Positions 1 to 6,969 of a stretch of 12,961 bases of DNA are shown piece by piece. Numbering within the stretch: position 1 is the first letter of the stretch; every line of letters starts with the position of its first letter. This DNA comes from Chloroflexota bacterium (GTDB lineage Bacteria; Chloroflexota; UBA5177; JANWHV01). The position numbers were made by a program, and so were the translations under genes. The notes beneath the pieces were generated by a model. That model was not told the DNA's origin, did not search any database, and saw nothing but the letters and a program-made list of their open reading frames with translations. The DNA lies in contig JANWHO010000260.1 of NCBI GenBank assembly GCA_025450375.1, positions 1-12,961 on the forward strand. Direction: 5' to 3'.

Positions 1-1118
1 ACCTCCTGAATCCGTGGTATATAGTCGGACCGGACCACCACCGCGTGGTCCACCAGCCGCTCCCGTACGAGCTTGCCCCCATCGTAGCCCACGATTCCCA
101 CGGTGAGCAGCCCCCGTCGCCGCGCCTCGATCAGGGCGTCCACCATATTGGTCGAGTTGCCGCTGGTGGAAATAGCCACCGCGACATCATCCGGGTGGGC
201 GTGGGCAATCAGTTGACGGCTGAAGATGGCATCGGCGCCAATGTCATTGGCGATGGCGGTAAGGTTGGCCGGTTCGGCGGCCAGGGAAATGGCGGGGATT
301 GGCGCCCATCCAAGCGGTGGGGCCGCGCAATCAATGGCCAGGTCATTGGCATCGGTGGCCGACCCCCCGTTCCCGAAGGTGATCACGGTCCCTCCGCGGG
401 CAAGGCGCTCGCGAATCGCGGTGGCCAGGGCCACCAAGGCGTCCACCTCGCTTTCGGCGGCCGCCGCCCGCATCCGGTTCACCTCGGCCACCTTTTGCCG
501 CATGGAGTCCTGTACCTCGGCCACTACCTGCTCCAGTCCTTGCGCGCGATTGCCCAGGAAGGGGTAGAGGAAGGCGGAGGCGCCAACCTCGTGACCCTGC
601 TCCCGATGCTCGAAGAAGACATGGACCGTCTCCCAGAGCATGTGGTACAGCAGCTCGAATACCTCCTGGCAGACGAAGGGATCCTGGTCCGGCAGGGCAA
701 ATGGATAATCAGCCGCCGGGCCGGCAAGGGCGAAGGTAAGCGCCCCCCGGTCCCTCGCATTCCGGAGGGTGCGTTCGGCCGTCGGGTCGCGATCCGCGAA
801 GGAGAAGCCGACCACCATATCGGCTAGGCGCGCGATTACGGGCACCCGTGCCTCGGAATCCAGGCTCAAGTCCAGGGCGGGTAGGGCTCGCTTGCCCACG
901 ATCACCGGATGCACGAACTCCACCGAAACGTGCTGGGCATCAGTGGCGGCGGGGCCGCTCCCGAAGGCCAGCAGGCGCCCGCCGGCCAGGAAGCGGTCCG
1001 ACATCTCCCGGCAAGCGGCGGCCAGACGGGGAATCTCCGTCGCGAAGAAGGTGGAAAACACCTCGTTGCGACGGAGAAGCTCGCTCCGGCATCGTTCGGT
1101 GGGTGTCCCTGATATCAC
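1..1118 (-). CDS. Tandem SIS-domain protein, GmhA-like (3' end cut by window edge)
   Basis: This is a partial gene: 372 codons are visible and the frame is still open at the left edge. Two sugar-isomerase (SIS) domains related to D-sedoheptulose-7-phosphate isomerase lie in tandem, at about residues 15-185 and 195 onward. The second half has the family's GNGGSATDA loop (249-257), the LTAIANDIG segment and the phosphate-binding STSGNSTN loop (317-324). The first half has FGSGPAATDAQH (52-63), but its phosphate loop reads FSFADRDPT, so it probably does not bind phosphosugar alone. I chose GTG at 1118, one base after the hypE stop. The next in-frame starts lie inside conserved sequence, and the ribosome site is weak, so translational coupling is likely. 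GmhA normally isomerises sedoheptulose-7-phosphate, but that role inside a hyp operon is unexplained, so the true substrate is unknown. Confidence 0.8.
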   Translation of the reverse strand, partial: MISGTPTERCRSELLRRNEVFSTFFATEIPRLAAACREMSDRFLAGGRLLAFGSGPAATDAQHVSVEFVHPVIVGKRALPALDLSLDSEARVPVIARLADMVVGFSFADRDPTAERTLRNARDRGALTFALAGPAADYPFALPDQDPFVCQEVFELLYHMLWETVHVFFEHREQGHEVGASAFLYPFLGNRAQGLEQVVAEVQDSMRQKVAEVNRMRAAAAESEVDALVALATAIRERLARGGTVITFGNGGSATDANDLAIDCAAPPLGWAPIPAISLAAEPANLTAIANDIGADAIFSRQLIAHAHPDDVAVAISTSGNSTNMVDALIEARRRGLLTVGIVGYDGGKLVRERLVDHAVVVRSDYIPRIQE

Positions 1119-1119
1119 C

Positions 1120-2208
1120 CTAACAGATCCGCGGCAGCGGGTCGCCCACCAGCATGTCGATCATCCGCGTCCCGCCAAACTGGGTATGCATGACCACCAT
1201 GCGGGCCGGCTCCTCGCATATCTCTCCGATGATCGCCGCCTCCTCGCCGCCGTCGACCGAGCGGAGGGCATCAAGCGCGGCGTCCGCCGTCTCAGGCGCC
1301 ACCACCGCCAGCAGCTTGCCTTCGTTGGCGATATACAGCGGATCGAGGCCGAGGATCTCGCAGGCCCCGTGTATCACCTCTCGAATTGGCAGTCGCTCCT
1401 CCCAGATTGCCACGCCCAGGCCGGAATCGCGGGCCAGTTCGTTCAGCACGGTGCCCACGCCGCCGCGCGTCGGATCGCGCATGAAACGCAGATCCGAGCC
1501 CACCGCAGCGGTGAGCGCCACCGTCAGGGGAGTGAGGGGACGGGTGTCCGAGCGCACCTCCGCTTCAAGGTCCAGATTGCCCCGTGCGATCAGGATGGCG
1601 ATTCCGTGGTCACCCAGAGTGCCGGAACACAGGATCTTGTCGCCCGGACGGACCGCCATGGCCGAGAGGGCCAACTTCGGGTCCGCCAGGCCCAGCCCGG
1701 TAGTGATGATGTACAAGCCATCGCCCTTGCCGCGCTCCACCATTTTGGTGTCGCCGGTGGTGATCGAGACGTTCGCGCGCCGAGCCGCGGCGGCCATTGC
1801 CTCGATCTCACGGCGCAGGATCGCGGTTTCCAACCCCTCCTCAATGATCAGGGCCGCCGCCAGGGCGATCGGGGTGGCGCCGGAAACCGCCAAATCATTC
1901 ACCGTCCCGTTTACCGCCAACTCCCCGATTGAGCCGCCGGGAAAGCGGAGGGGCCGCACCACGTAGGCATCGGTGGTCAGGGCCAGTCGGGTATCCCCAC
2001 AGTTGAGGATCGCCGCGTCGCCCAGCGGATCCAGGGCCGCATTCCTGAGCGCGGGCAGCAAGAGGCCCTCGATGAGCTTGTGGCTGGCCTTGCCCCCCGC
2101 CCCGTGGCTCATGTCCAGCCACTCGGCGGTGAAGCTGGGCGGCCGGCGGCGGCCCAGCTCAAGGGTTTCCAAAATGTGATTCTCGCGCTGATCCTGTTGA
2201 ACGCTCAT
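1120..2208 (-). CDS. hypE: HypE, carbamoyl dehydratase for NiFe-site cyanide ligands
   Basis: HypE of 362 residues. In the family it accepts the carbamoyl group from HypF on its C-terminal cysteine and dehydrates it with ATP to a thiocyanate that supplies the CN ligands of the active-site iron. Visible here are the N-terminal SHGAGGK motif (34-40), the PurM-like ATP-binding stretch with GDAAIL and TDAYVV, VNGTVNDLAVSGATP, TGDTKMVERGKGDG, the RDPTRGG motif, and the obligatory C-terminal PRIC ending in the reactive Cys. The start is the ATG at 2208, which overlaps the hypD stop as ATGA. An upstream extension of the same frame is only the shadow of hypD. The protein acts in the cytoplasm with HypF, HypC and HypD encoded just upstream. 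Confidence 0.97.
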   Translation of the reverse strand: MSVQQDQRENHILETLELGRRRPPSFTAEWLDMSHGAGGKASHKLIEGLLLPALRNAALDPLGDAAILNCGDTRLALTTDAYVVRPLRFPGGSIGELAVNGTVNDLAVSGATPIALAAALIIEEGLETAILRREIEAMAAAARRANVSITTGDTKMVERGKGDGLYIITTGLGLADPKLALSAMAVRPGDKILCSGTLGDHGIAILIARGNLDLEAEVRSDTRPLTPLTVALTAAVGSDLRFMRDPTRGGVGTVLNELARDSGLGVAIWEERLPIREVIHGACEILGLDPLYIANEGKLLAVVAPETADAALDALRSVDGGEEAAIIGEICEEPARMVVMHTQFGGTRMIDMLVGDPLPRIC

Positions 2209-3326
2209 GAGCTCACCGCGACCCTTGCTTGCGCGGTACGGCCAAAGTTGAAATACGCGGCACAGGCGCCCTCGGAAGAGACCATCAAGGCGCCGAGCGG
2301 ACGCTCCGGGGTGCAGGCGGTACCAAAAACCTTGCATTCCCAGGGTTTCAGCACGCCCTTGAGCACCTCGCCGCATTGGCACGCCTTGGGGTCGGCCACC
2401 CGCACCCCCGCCACCGCAAAGCGCTGCTCGGCATCGTAGTCCGCGTAGGCCGGAGCGATCTTGAGCGCCGATTGGGCGATGAAGCCCAGGCCCCGCCACT
2501 CGAAATACGGCCGCAGCTCGAACACCTCGGCCAGGCAGGCCAGCGCTTGCAGGTTCCCTTCCCAGGGGACGATCCTGCTGTATTGATTCTCCACCTCGCA
2601 GCGGCCCTCGGCCAGTTGGCGCATCAGCATCAGCACGGCCTGGATCAGGTCCAGAGGCTCGAACCCGGCCACCACCACCGGCTTCCCGTAGTCCGTGGTC
2701 ATAAACTCGTAGGGGCGGCAACCGACCACCGTGGAGACGTGACCGGGACCGATGAAACCATCCAATCGGAGGTCGGGCGAGTCCAGCAAGGCGCGTACCG
2801 GAGGGACAATGGTCACATGATTGCAGAAGACCGAGAAGTTGCTAATTCCCACTTGTTTGGCCCGTCGGAGAGTAAGGGCGGTGGATGGCGCGGTGGTCTC
2901 GAAGCCGATCGCGTAGAACACGACCTCCCGATCCGGATTTTCCCTGGCGATCCGCAGGGCGTCCAGGGGCGAGTAGACCATGCGGATGTCGGCGCCCCGA
3001 GCCTTCACCTCCGTAAGGTTGCCCTTGGAACCAGGGACGCGCATCATGTCGCCAAAGCAGGTGAAAATGACCTCCGGCCGCTCGGCGATCGCGATTCCCT
3101 CGTCGACCCTGCCCATGGGCAAGACACACACGGGGCAGCCGGGGCCGTGGATCAGCTCGATCTCGGGAGGGAGCAGATCCTTGATCCCATGCCGATAAAT
3201 CGCATGGGTATGACCGCCGCAGACCTCCATGATCTTGTAGGGTCGGCCGGGGTCGGTCAACCCAGCGATCTTCGCGGCAATGGCGCGCGCTAGCTCGGCA
3301 TTCCGGAACTCCTGCACGTATTTCAC
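2205..3326 (-). CDS. hypD: HypD, Fe(CN)2CO assembly scaffold protein
   Basis: HypD of 373 residues, the usual family length. Together with HypC it holds the iron on which the CN and CO ligands are assembled, and it carries a [4Fe-4S] cluster. Key motifs are MEVCGGHTHAI (Cys36), HGPGCPVCVLP (Cys64 and Cys67), GFETTAP, FIGPGHVS and the cluster-binding C-terminal cysteines in KACQCGEVL, KPWECKVFGTAC and SSEGACAAYFNFGR. The start is GTG at 3326: it lies 8 bases after a good ribosome site (GGGAGG, plus-strand 3335-3340), it forms a GTGA overlap with the preceding stop, and it gives the family N-terminus MKYVQEFRN. The gene overlaps hypE by 4 bases at its other end. Confidence 0.97.
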   Translation of the reverse strand: MKYVQEFRNAELARAIAAKIAGLTDPGRPYKIMEVCGGHTHAIYRHGIKDLLPPEIELIHGPGCPVCVLPMGRVDEGIAIAERPEVIFTCFGDMMRVPGSKGNLTEVKARGADIRMVYSPLDALRIARENPDREVVFYAIGFETTAPSTALTLRRAKQVGISNFSVFCNHVTIVPPVRALLDSPDLRLDGFIGPGHVSTVVGCRPYEFMTTDYGKPVVVAGFEPLDLIQAVLMLMRQLAEGRCEVENQYSRIVPWEGNLQALACLAEVFELRPYFEWRGLGFIAQSALKIAPAYADYDAEQRFAVAGVRVADPKACQCGEVLKGVLKPWECKVFGTACTPERPLGALMVSSEGACAAYFNFGRTAQARVAVSS

Positions 3327-3565
3327 GAGCCAATCCTCCCAATGGCCACTCCGCCATGCGTCAGCAGGTACTCTCCCGCCCGCACCAGTCCCACCAGTTC
3401 CACCGCGATGGCCGCCTGATTGCCGGCGCTGTCCTCGCACAGCGCGTCGTCACCGTCCATGGCCACTACCCGGACGGGGATCCCGGCGTCGGCGCAGACC
3501 ACACAACCGTCGTGGTCCAGGGTGCAGGCGCCCGCCAACCTATTGTCTTTCTCATCCATGATCAT
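3323..3565 (-). CDS. Second HypC/HupF-family protein, divergent, Cys-bearing
   Basis: An 80-residue HypC-family protein. The C-terminal half has the family pattern (VELVGLVRAGEYLLTHGGVA, about 55-74), matching the OB-like barrel of HypC. The N-terminus lacks the Met-Cys-Leu start that HypC uses to bind iron and has instead Cys14, a CVVC motif (Cys21, Cys24) and Cys43. It lies between hypC and hypD and overlaps both by 4 bases (ATGA and GTGA). An alternative ATG two codons downstream (3559) would barely change the product. A specialised chaperone role for this hydrogenase class is my inference. Databases would probably name it a HypC/HybG/HupF family chaperone. Confidence 0.85.
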   Translation of the reverse strand: MIMDEKDNRLAGACTLDHDGCVVCADAGIPVRVVAMDGDDALCEDSAGNQAAIAVELVGLVRAGEYLLTHGGVAIGRIGS

Positions 3566-3840
3566 TCAATCCTGGATTCATGCAGTTCGAGCAACTCTTG
3601 CTGATAGGCGGCGCCGATTTCCTCCAGTGCCTTTAAGGTGGCATGAGCTTCGGCTTCGTCCACTTTCGACAGGGCAAAGCCGACGTGGATCAGCACCCAG
3701 TCGCCAATCGCTACCTGCTCGACCTCGTTATGGACTAGGCCAATATTGATGTTGCGCCGCACTCCACCGATCTCCGCCTTTGCCAGTTGCAAATTCTCGT
3801 CCACCATTTCCACGATCCGCCCTGGAATAGCTAAACACAT
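3562..3840 (-). CDS. hypC: HypC hydrogenase maturation chaperone
   Basis: Canonical HypC of 92 residues. The family binds the Fe(CN)2CO precursor with HypD and carries it to the large subunit, using the N-terminal cysteine. The protein opens with MCLAIPGRIVE, giving Cys2 after Met removal, followed by the small beta-barrel segments GVRRNINIGLV and IGDWVLIHVGFALSKVDEAEA and a helical tail. Its ATG at 3840 lies inside the end of hypF (10-base overlap) behind a purine-rich GAGGAGAGGG ribosome site. Its stop overlaps the next gene by 4 bases (ATGA). Confidence 0.96.
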   Translation of the reverse strand: MCLAIPGRIVEMVDENLQLAKAEIGGVRRNINIGLVHNEVEQVAIGDWVLIHVGFALSKVDEAEAHATLKALEEIGAAYQQELLELHESRIE

Positions 3841-6305
3841 GGTCTGTCCCTCTCCTCATTCCGTCCCTTACGAAACAGGCTATCCGCCAGCGCCGCCTGG
3901 CCCAGGGCAAGTCCCCCATCGTTGGCCGGCACGCGGCGGTGCCGATAGACCACGAACCCCAGACTGGAGAGCGATTCGATGACTTGCCGCGCCAGGAGCC
4001 TGTTCTGAAACGTCCCTCCCGAGAGAGCAATCGCGCGCATCCCGCGTTCGTCCCGGATGCGGATACAGCCGCCGACCACGATCGCCGCTATCGTCTGATG
4101 AAAGCGGGCGGCAATTTGGTCCACCGGGTGTCCGTGGAGCAAATCCTCTACTACCCCGATGATCAATCGCCCTGTTTCCACAATCCAGCCCTCGCCTTCC
4201 TGGCGGAGTTTGAAGGGGTAGACAAGTCCTTGTTGGACCTGGCCGGCAGCTAGCTCCAGCTCGATCGCGGCCTGCCCCTCGTAGGTGATCCGCCGGCTGC
4301 CGGCTAGGTCCAGCAGCGCCGCCACGGTGTCGAAAAGGCGCCCGGTGCTGGAGGTCAATGGGGTGTGGATTCGTTGGTCCACCAGTTGAGCAATCAGGTG
4401 AATATCGCGCTGGGAAGTCTGCCGGACCATAGCCAACGGCAGCTCGGCCGCCTCCTTCTCCCCGAGGATGGTGATCAGCTGAGCCATGGCCATGCGCCAG
4501 GGTTCCTTGATCGCCGCCTGGCCGCCGGGCAGCGGGACGTATTCAAGGTGCCCCAGGCGGGTGAACCCCTGTTGAATACTCCCCTCCAGAAACTCACCAC
4601 CCCAGATAGCGCCGTCGGTCCCATACCCGGTGCCGTCGAGCGCGACCCCGATCACCGGTTCGGTTCCTGGCCGCTCATTGTCGACCAGACAACTGGCGAT
4701 ATGGGCATGGTGGTGCTGCACGCCAATCGCCGGCAGCCCTTCCTCTTCCAATTCACGGGCGTATTTGGTCGAGAGATATTCCGGGTGGAGATCGTAGGCC
4801 ACTAGTTCCGGATGAAGGTCGAAGAGCCCGCGATAATGCACGATTCCCTCGCGGAAGGAACGGAAGGTCTCGTAATTTTCCAGGTCGCCAATATGCTGGC
4901 TGAGAAAGGCATGGCGCTCTCGGCCCAGGCAGAACGCATTTTTCAGTTCGCCGCCGCAGGCCAGGGTGGGTTGGCCAAACGGTTCGGCCACGGTGAGGGG
5001 GGCAGGCGCGTAGCCGCGGGAACGCCGCAGGAAAACGGTCCTCGTCTGAAACTGGGCGTCCGGCTGGCGCGAGGGGCCTCCAGCTGAGGTGGTAAGCCTC
5101 CGACTGTAGTCGGTTGGTAGGGAACGGCGGCTGAGGCCGGGTGCGGCGTCCCTCGCGCTCCCTGGTGTAACCATGACCACGCTGTCGTCACAGCGCATAT
5201 GGATGGGGCGGTCGTGAGTGAGGAAATAATCCGCGATCTGGCCCAGGTGTTCGAAGGCATCCTCATCTCGGTAGGCGATAGGCTCATCGGTGCGATTGCC
5301 ACTGGTCATCACGAGCGGCGCACCCACCTCCCGGAGTAAGAGATGGTGCAGCGGCGTGTAGGCCAGCATCACTCCGAGCGTGGTCTGACGGGGCGCCACT
5401 TCGTCGTCGATACCACCATTTGGCCGCCGATCGAGGAGGACGATTGGCCGAGCGGGCGCGGTGAGCAGTACCGCTTCCTCAGGCATCACCCGGCACAGCG
5501 CACGCACTTGCTCCAGGTCGCGCGCCATCAGGGCGAACGGTTTATCCTGACGTGCTTTTCGGGCGCGGAGGGTCCGCACCGCCAGGGAATTAAACGGATC
5601 ACAGGCCAGGTGATATCCTCCCAATCCCTTGATCGCGACAATCGCCTGGCTCCGCAGCAAGCTCACCGCTCGCCCGATCACATCTTCGCTTTCGGTCGCG
5701 ACCTCCCTCCCGGTTCGGTCGAGCAGCCGCGCTCGCGGCCCGCAGACTGGGCAAGCATTGGGCTGGGCATGGAACCGCCGATCGGTGGGATTGTCGTACT
5801 CGCCCTGGCAAGCCGAGCACATGAGAAAGCCCGCCATGGTGGTCATTGCCCGGTCGTAGGGAACCTCGCGGGTAATCGTGAACCGGGGTCCACAGTTGGT
5901 GCAGTTAATAAATGGGTAGCGATAGCGGCGGTCAGTCGGGTCGAACAACTCGCGAAGGCAGTCCGCGCAGGTAGCGACATCCGGGGAAATGAGAGCCCCG
6001 CGCCGGCTTCCCGCGGTGCTGACATCAATATGGAACTCATGTCCCCCAAGAGATGAACAGCGGCGCCAGACGATGCTCTCCACCAAAGCCAGAGCGGGAG
6101 CGTCTCCTTCGACCTGAAGCAGAAACCGGTCAAGCGCGGCGGGTGAGCCCTCCACTTCGATGTACACGCCCTCGGCATCGTTTCGTACCGATCCGGCCAG
6201 CCCGTTCTCGGTCGCCAGGGCATGGACAAAGGGCCGAAACCCGACCCCTTGCACGATGCCCTGGACGGTGATGGCGCGGCGCTCCACCACGGGAACCCGA
6301 TTCAT
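3831..6305 (-). CDS. hypF: HypF carbamoyltransferase with an extra in-frame segment
   Basis: HypF of 824 residues. It converts carbamoyl phosphate and ATP to carbamoyl-adenylate and passes the group to the HypE cysteine. Domains in order: acylphosphatase (about 10-97, VQGVGFRPFV at 19-28); two zinc-knuckle pairs (Cys113/116 with 135/138, and 163/166 with 185/188); a YrdC-like domain (about 205-375, with KGLGGYHLACD); and a Kae1-like domain (about 425-815) with GVQHHHAHIASC near residue 530, DGTGYGTDGAIWGGEF and SGGTFQNRLL. The family is usually about 750-780 residues. Much of the excess is a Pro/Ser/Arg-rich stretch at about 381-423, between VVMVT and FLRRSRGYAP, encoded by a palindromic element (see repeat feature). 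The start ATG at 6305 follows a GAGGGA site, 21 bases after the preceding small gene. The reading frame is intact throughout. Confidence 0.96.
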   Translation of the reverse strand: MNRVPVVERRAITVQGIVQGVGFRPFVHALATENGLAGSVRNDAEGVYIEVEGSPAALDRFLLQVEGDAPALALVESIVWRRCSSLGGHEFHIDVSTAGSRRGALISPDVATCADCLRELFDPTDRRYRYPFINCTNCGPRFTITREVPYDRAMTTMAGFLMCSACQGEYDNPTDRRFHAQPNACPVCGPRARLLDRTGREVATESEDVIGRAVSLLRSQAIVAIKGLGGYHLACDPFNSLAVRTLRARKARQDKPFALMARDLEQVRALCRVMPEEAVLLTAPARPIVLLDRRPNGGIDDEVAPRQTTLGVMLAYTPLHHLLLREVGAPLVMTSGNRTDEPIAYRDEDAFEHLGQIADYFLTHDRPIHMRCDDSVVMVTPGSARDAAPGLSRRSLPTDYSRRLTTSAGGPSRQPDAQFQTRTVFLRRSRGYAPAPLTVAEPFGQPTLACGGELKNAFCLGRERHAFLSQHIGDLENYETFRSFREGIVHYRGLFDLHPELVAYDLHPEYLSTKYARELEEEGLPAIGVQHHHAHIASCLVDNERPGTEPVIGVALDGTGYGTDGAIWGGEFLEGSIQQGFTRLGHLEYVPLPGGQAAIKEPWRMAMAQLITILGEKEAAELPLAMVRQTSQRDIHLIAQLVDQRIHTPLTSSTGRLFDTVAALLDLAGSRRITYEGQAAIELELAAGQVQQGLVYPFKLRQEGEGWIVETGRLIIGVVEDLLHGHPVDQIAARFHQTIAAIVVGGCIRIRDERGMRAIALSGGTFQNRLLARQVIESLSSLGFVVYRHRRVPANDGGLALGQAALADSLFRKGRNEERDRPCV
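5067..5158. repeat. Palindromic (MITE/REP-like) element inside hypF
   Basis: A segment of about 92 bases is bounded by exact 9-base inverted repeats: GCGCGAGGG at 5067-5075 and CCCTCGCGC at 5150-5158. Inside are further hairpins: CCTC/GAGG (5077-5080 with 5086-5089), a central perfect CCGACT-GT-AGTCGG (5100-5113), and CGGC/GCCG (5128-5131 with 5136-5139). Near-direct repeats GGTGGTA and GTTGGTA flank the central hairpin. It coincides with the linker where HypF carries about 43 residues not expected for the family, and it keeps the frame open. The true borders may be a little wider (about 5036-5165), since GGCGTCC recurs at 5055-5061 and 5145-5151. The symmetry is read directly; mobility and copy number are inference. 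Confidence 0.6.
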
Positions 6306-6326
6306 GGCGAATCCCTCAGCCCACGA

Positions 6327-6434
6327 TTACATGTTGCGGATTTTGAGATACCGCTGAATGTCCGGCAGTTGCGAAATCACCACCGCGGTGACCGCCAGGG
6401 CGATGACCGAAAGGCTCGCGCGTAGGATCCACAT
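6327..6434 (-). CDS. Small single-span membrane protein, DUF6893-like
   Basis: A 35-codon gene between the endopeptidase gene and hypF. One hydrophobic helix (about residues 7-21, core LSVIALAVTAVVI) is followed by a short basic tail, QLPDIQRYLKIRNM. The start ATG at 6434 is preceded by a full AAGGAGGTGA ribosome site at near-ideal spacing, stronger than those of its large neighbours, so I regard it as truly translated. I recall small proteins of this kind, with a hydrophobic stretch and a (Q)LPDxxRYxKxRxM tail, in group 1h hydrogenase operons of Streptomyces and relatives (DUF6893); that match is from memory. The function is unknown. A membrane tether or quinone-side adaptor for an otherwise soluble hydrogenase is my inference. 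Confidence 0.8.
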   Translation of the reverse strand: MWILRASLSVIALAVTAVVISQLPDIQRYLKIRNM

Positions 6435-6440
6435 CAGGAC

Positions 6441-6450
6441 TCACCTCCTT
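6441..6450 (-). promoter_or_regulatory. Perfect Shine-Dalgarno for the 35-residue protein
   Basis: On the minus strand the ten bases AAGGAGGTGA match the 16S rRNA anti-Shine-Dalgarno end completely. They begin directly after the stop codon of the endopeptidase gene, and 9 bases separate GGAGG from the ATG at 6434. This site decides in favour of the small gene being real. Confidence 0.85.
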
Positions 6451-6969
6451 TCATGTTCCGTACTCGGCGCCGACAACCACCGGCGTCCGAGAGATAATGC
6501 GCTCCACCAATGACTCTACCATCCGTGCCGCCTCGTCGATCGCGGCCTGTACTGGTTCGCTCAGTTGTACGACCACGTCGCCATCGTCGGGATCAACCAG
6601 CGATTGGGGCTCACAGCCGACCAGATAGGTCGGGACGGGCGCGGCCCCCAGCGACCGCGCGAGGGCCAGGACTTTCACCGGGTCCATGCCGTGGGCATCC
6701 GGGGCGATCATCCCTTCCTGATCCACGGACGGCTCGATCAGATAGAGGGTGCCTGGCGGTTGGCCGCGAGCCACCGTGTCCACCAAGATCAGGGCCCGCG
6801 GGTCGTCCAGCAAGGCATAGGCAAGGTCCAGGCCCCGGATTCCGTAATCTTTTACCTCCACGCCCTCCGGCAATGGACGGGTGGCCAGGCGCCGCGCCAC
6901 TTCCACCCCGAATCCATCATCGCCCAGAAAGATGTTGCCGATCCCGGCGACCAGGATACGCCCGCTCAT
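6451..6969 (-). CDS. HyaD/HybD-type hydrogenase maturation endopeptidase
   Basis: A 172-residue member of the HyaD/HybD/HoxM peptidase family (M52), which removes the C-terminal tail of the hydrogenase large subunit after nickel insertion. The nickel-sensing residues can be placed: the GIGNIFLGDDGFG motif (9-21), with Asp18 where E. coli HybD has Glu16; Asp64 in ILVDTVARG; and His93 in DAHGMDP. The presumed substrate, HhyL, is in the same operon and carries a matching cleavable tail. The ATG at 6969 overlaps the preceding stop as ATGA. Length and fold pattern are normal. No gene symbol is given because naming of this protease differs between hydrogenase classes. Confidence 0.93.
   Translation of the reverse strand: MSGRILVAGIGNIFLGDDGFGVEVARRLATRPLPEGVEVKDYGIRGLDLAYALLDDPRALILVDTVARGQPPGTLYLIEPSVDQEGMIAPDAHGMDPVKVLALARSLGAAPVPTYLVGCEPQSLVDPDDGDVVVQLSEPVQAAIDEAARMVESLVERIISRTPVVVGAEYGT

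Noticed and set aside
45..827. A 260-codon plus-strand open frame at the left edge.
   Set aside because: It is antisense to the tandem SIS gene, whose protein matches GmhA motifs across the whole stretch. The plus-strand product has biased Gly/Arg/His composition and no recognisable motif.
769..3293. Long plus-strand open frames opposite hypE and hypD (769-1932 and 2229-3293).
   Set aside because: Both mirror strongly supported genes in GC-rich DNA. Their products are low-complexity and resemble nothing I know.
5067..5158. The hypF palindrome read as a transcription terminator or CRISPR-type repeat.
   Set aside because: It sits in the middle of an intact coding frame, has no T-run on either strand, and there is only one copy in the window with no spacer pattern.
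6656..6665. Another GCGCGAGGG, identical to the terminal repeat of the element in hypF.
   Set aside because: It lies in an ordinary Ala-Leu-Ala-Arg stretch of the endopeptidase with no partner inverted repeat or nested hairpins nearby; chance in GC-rich coding DNA.
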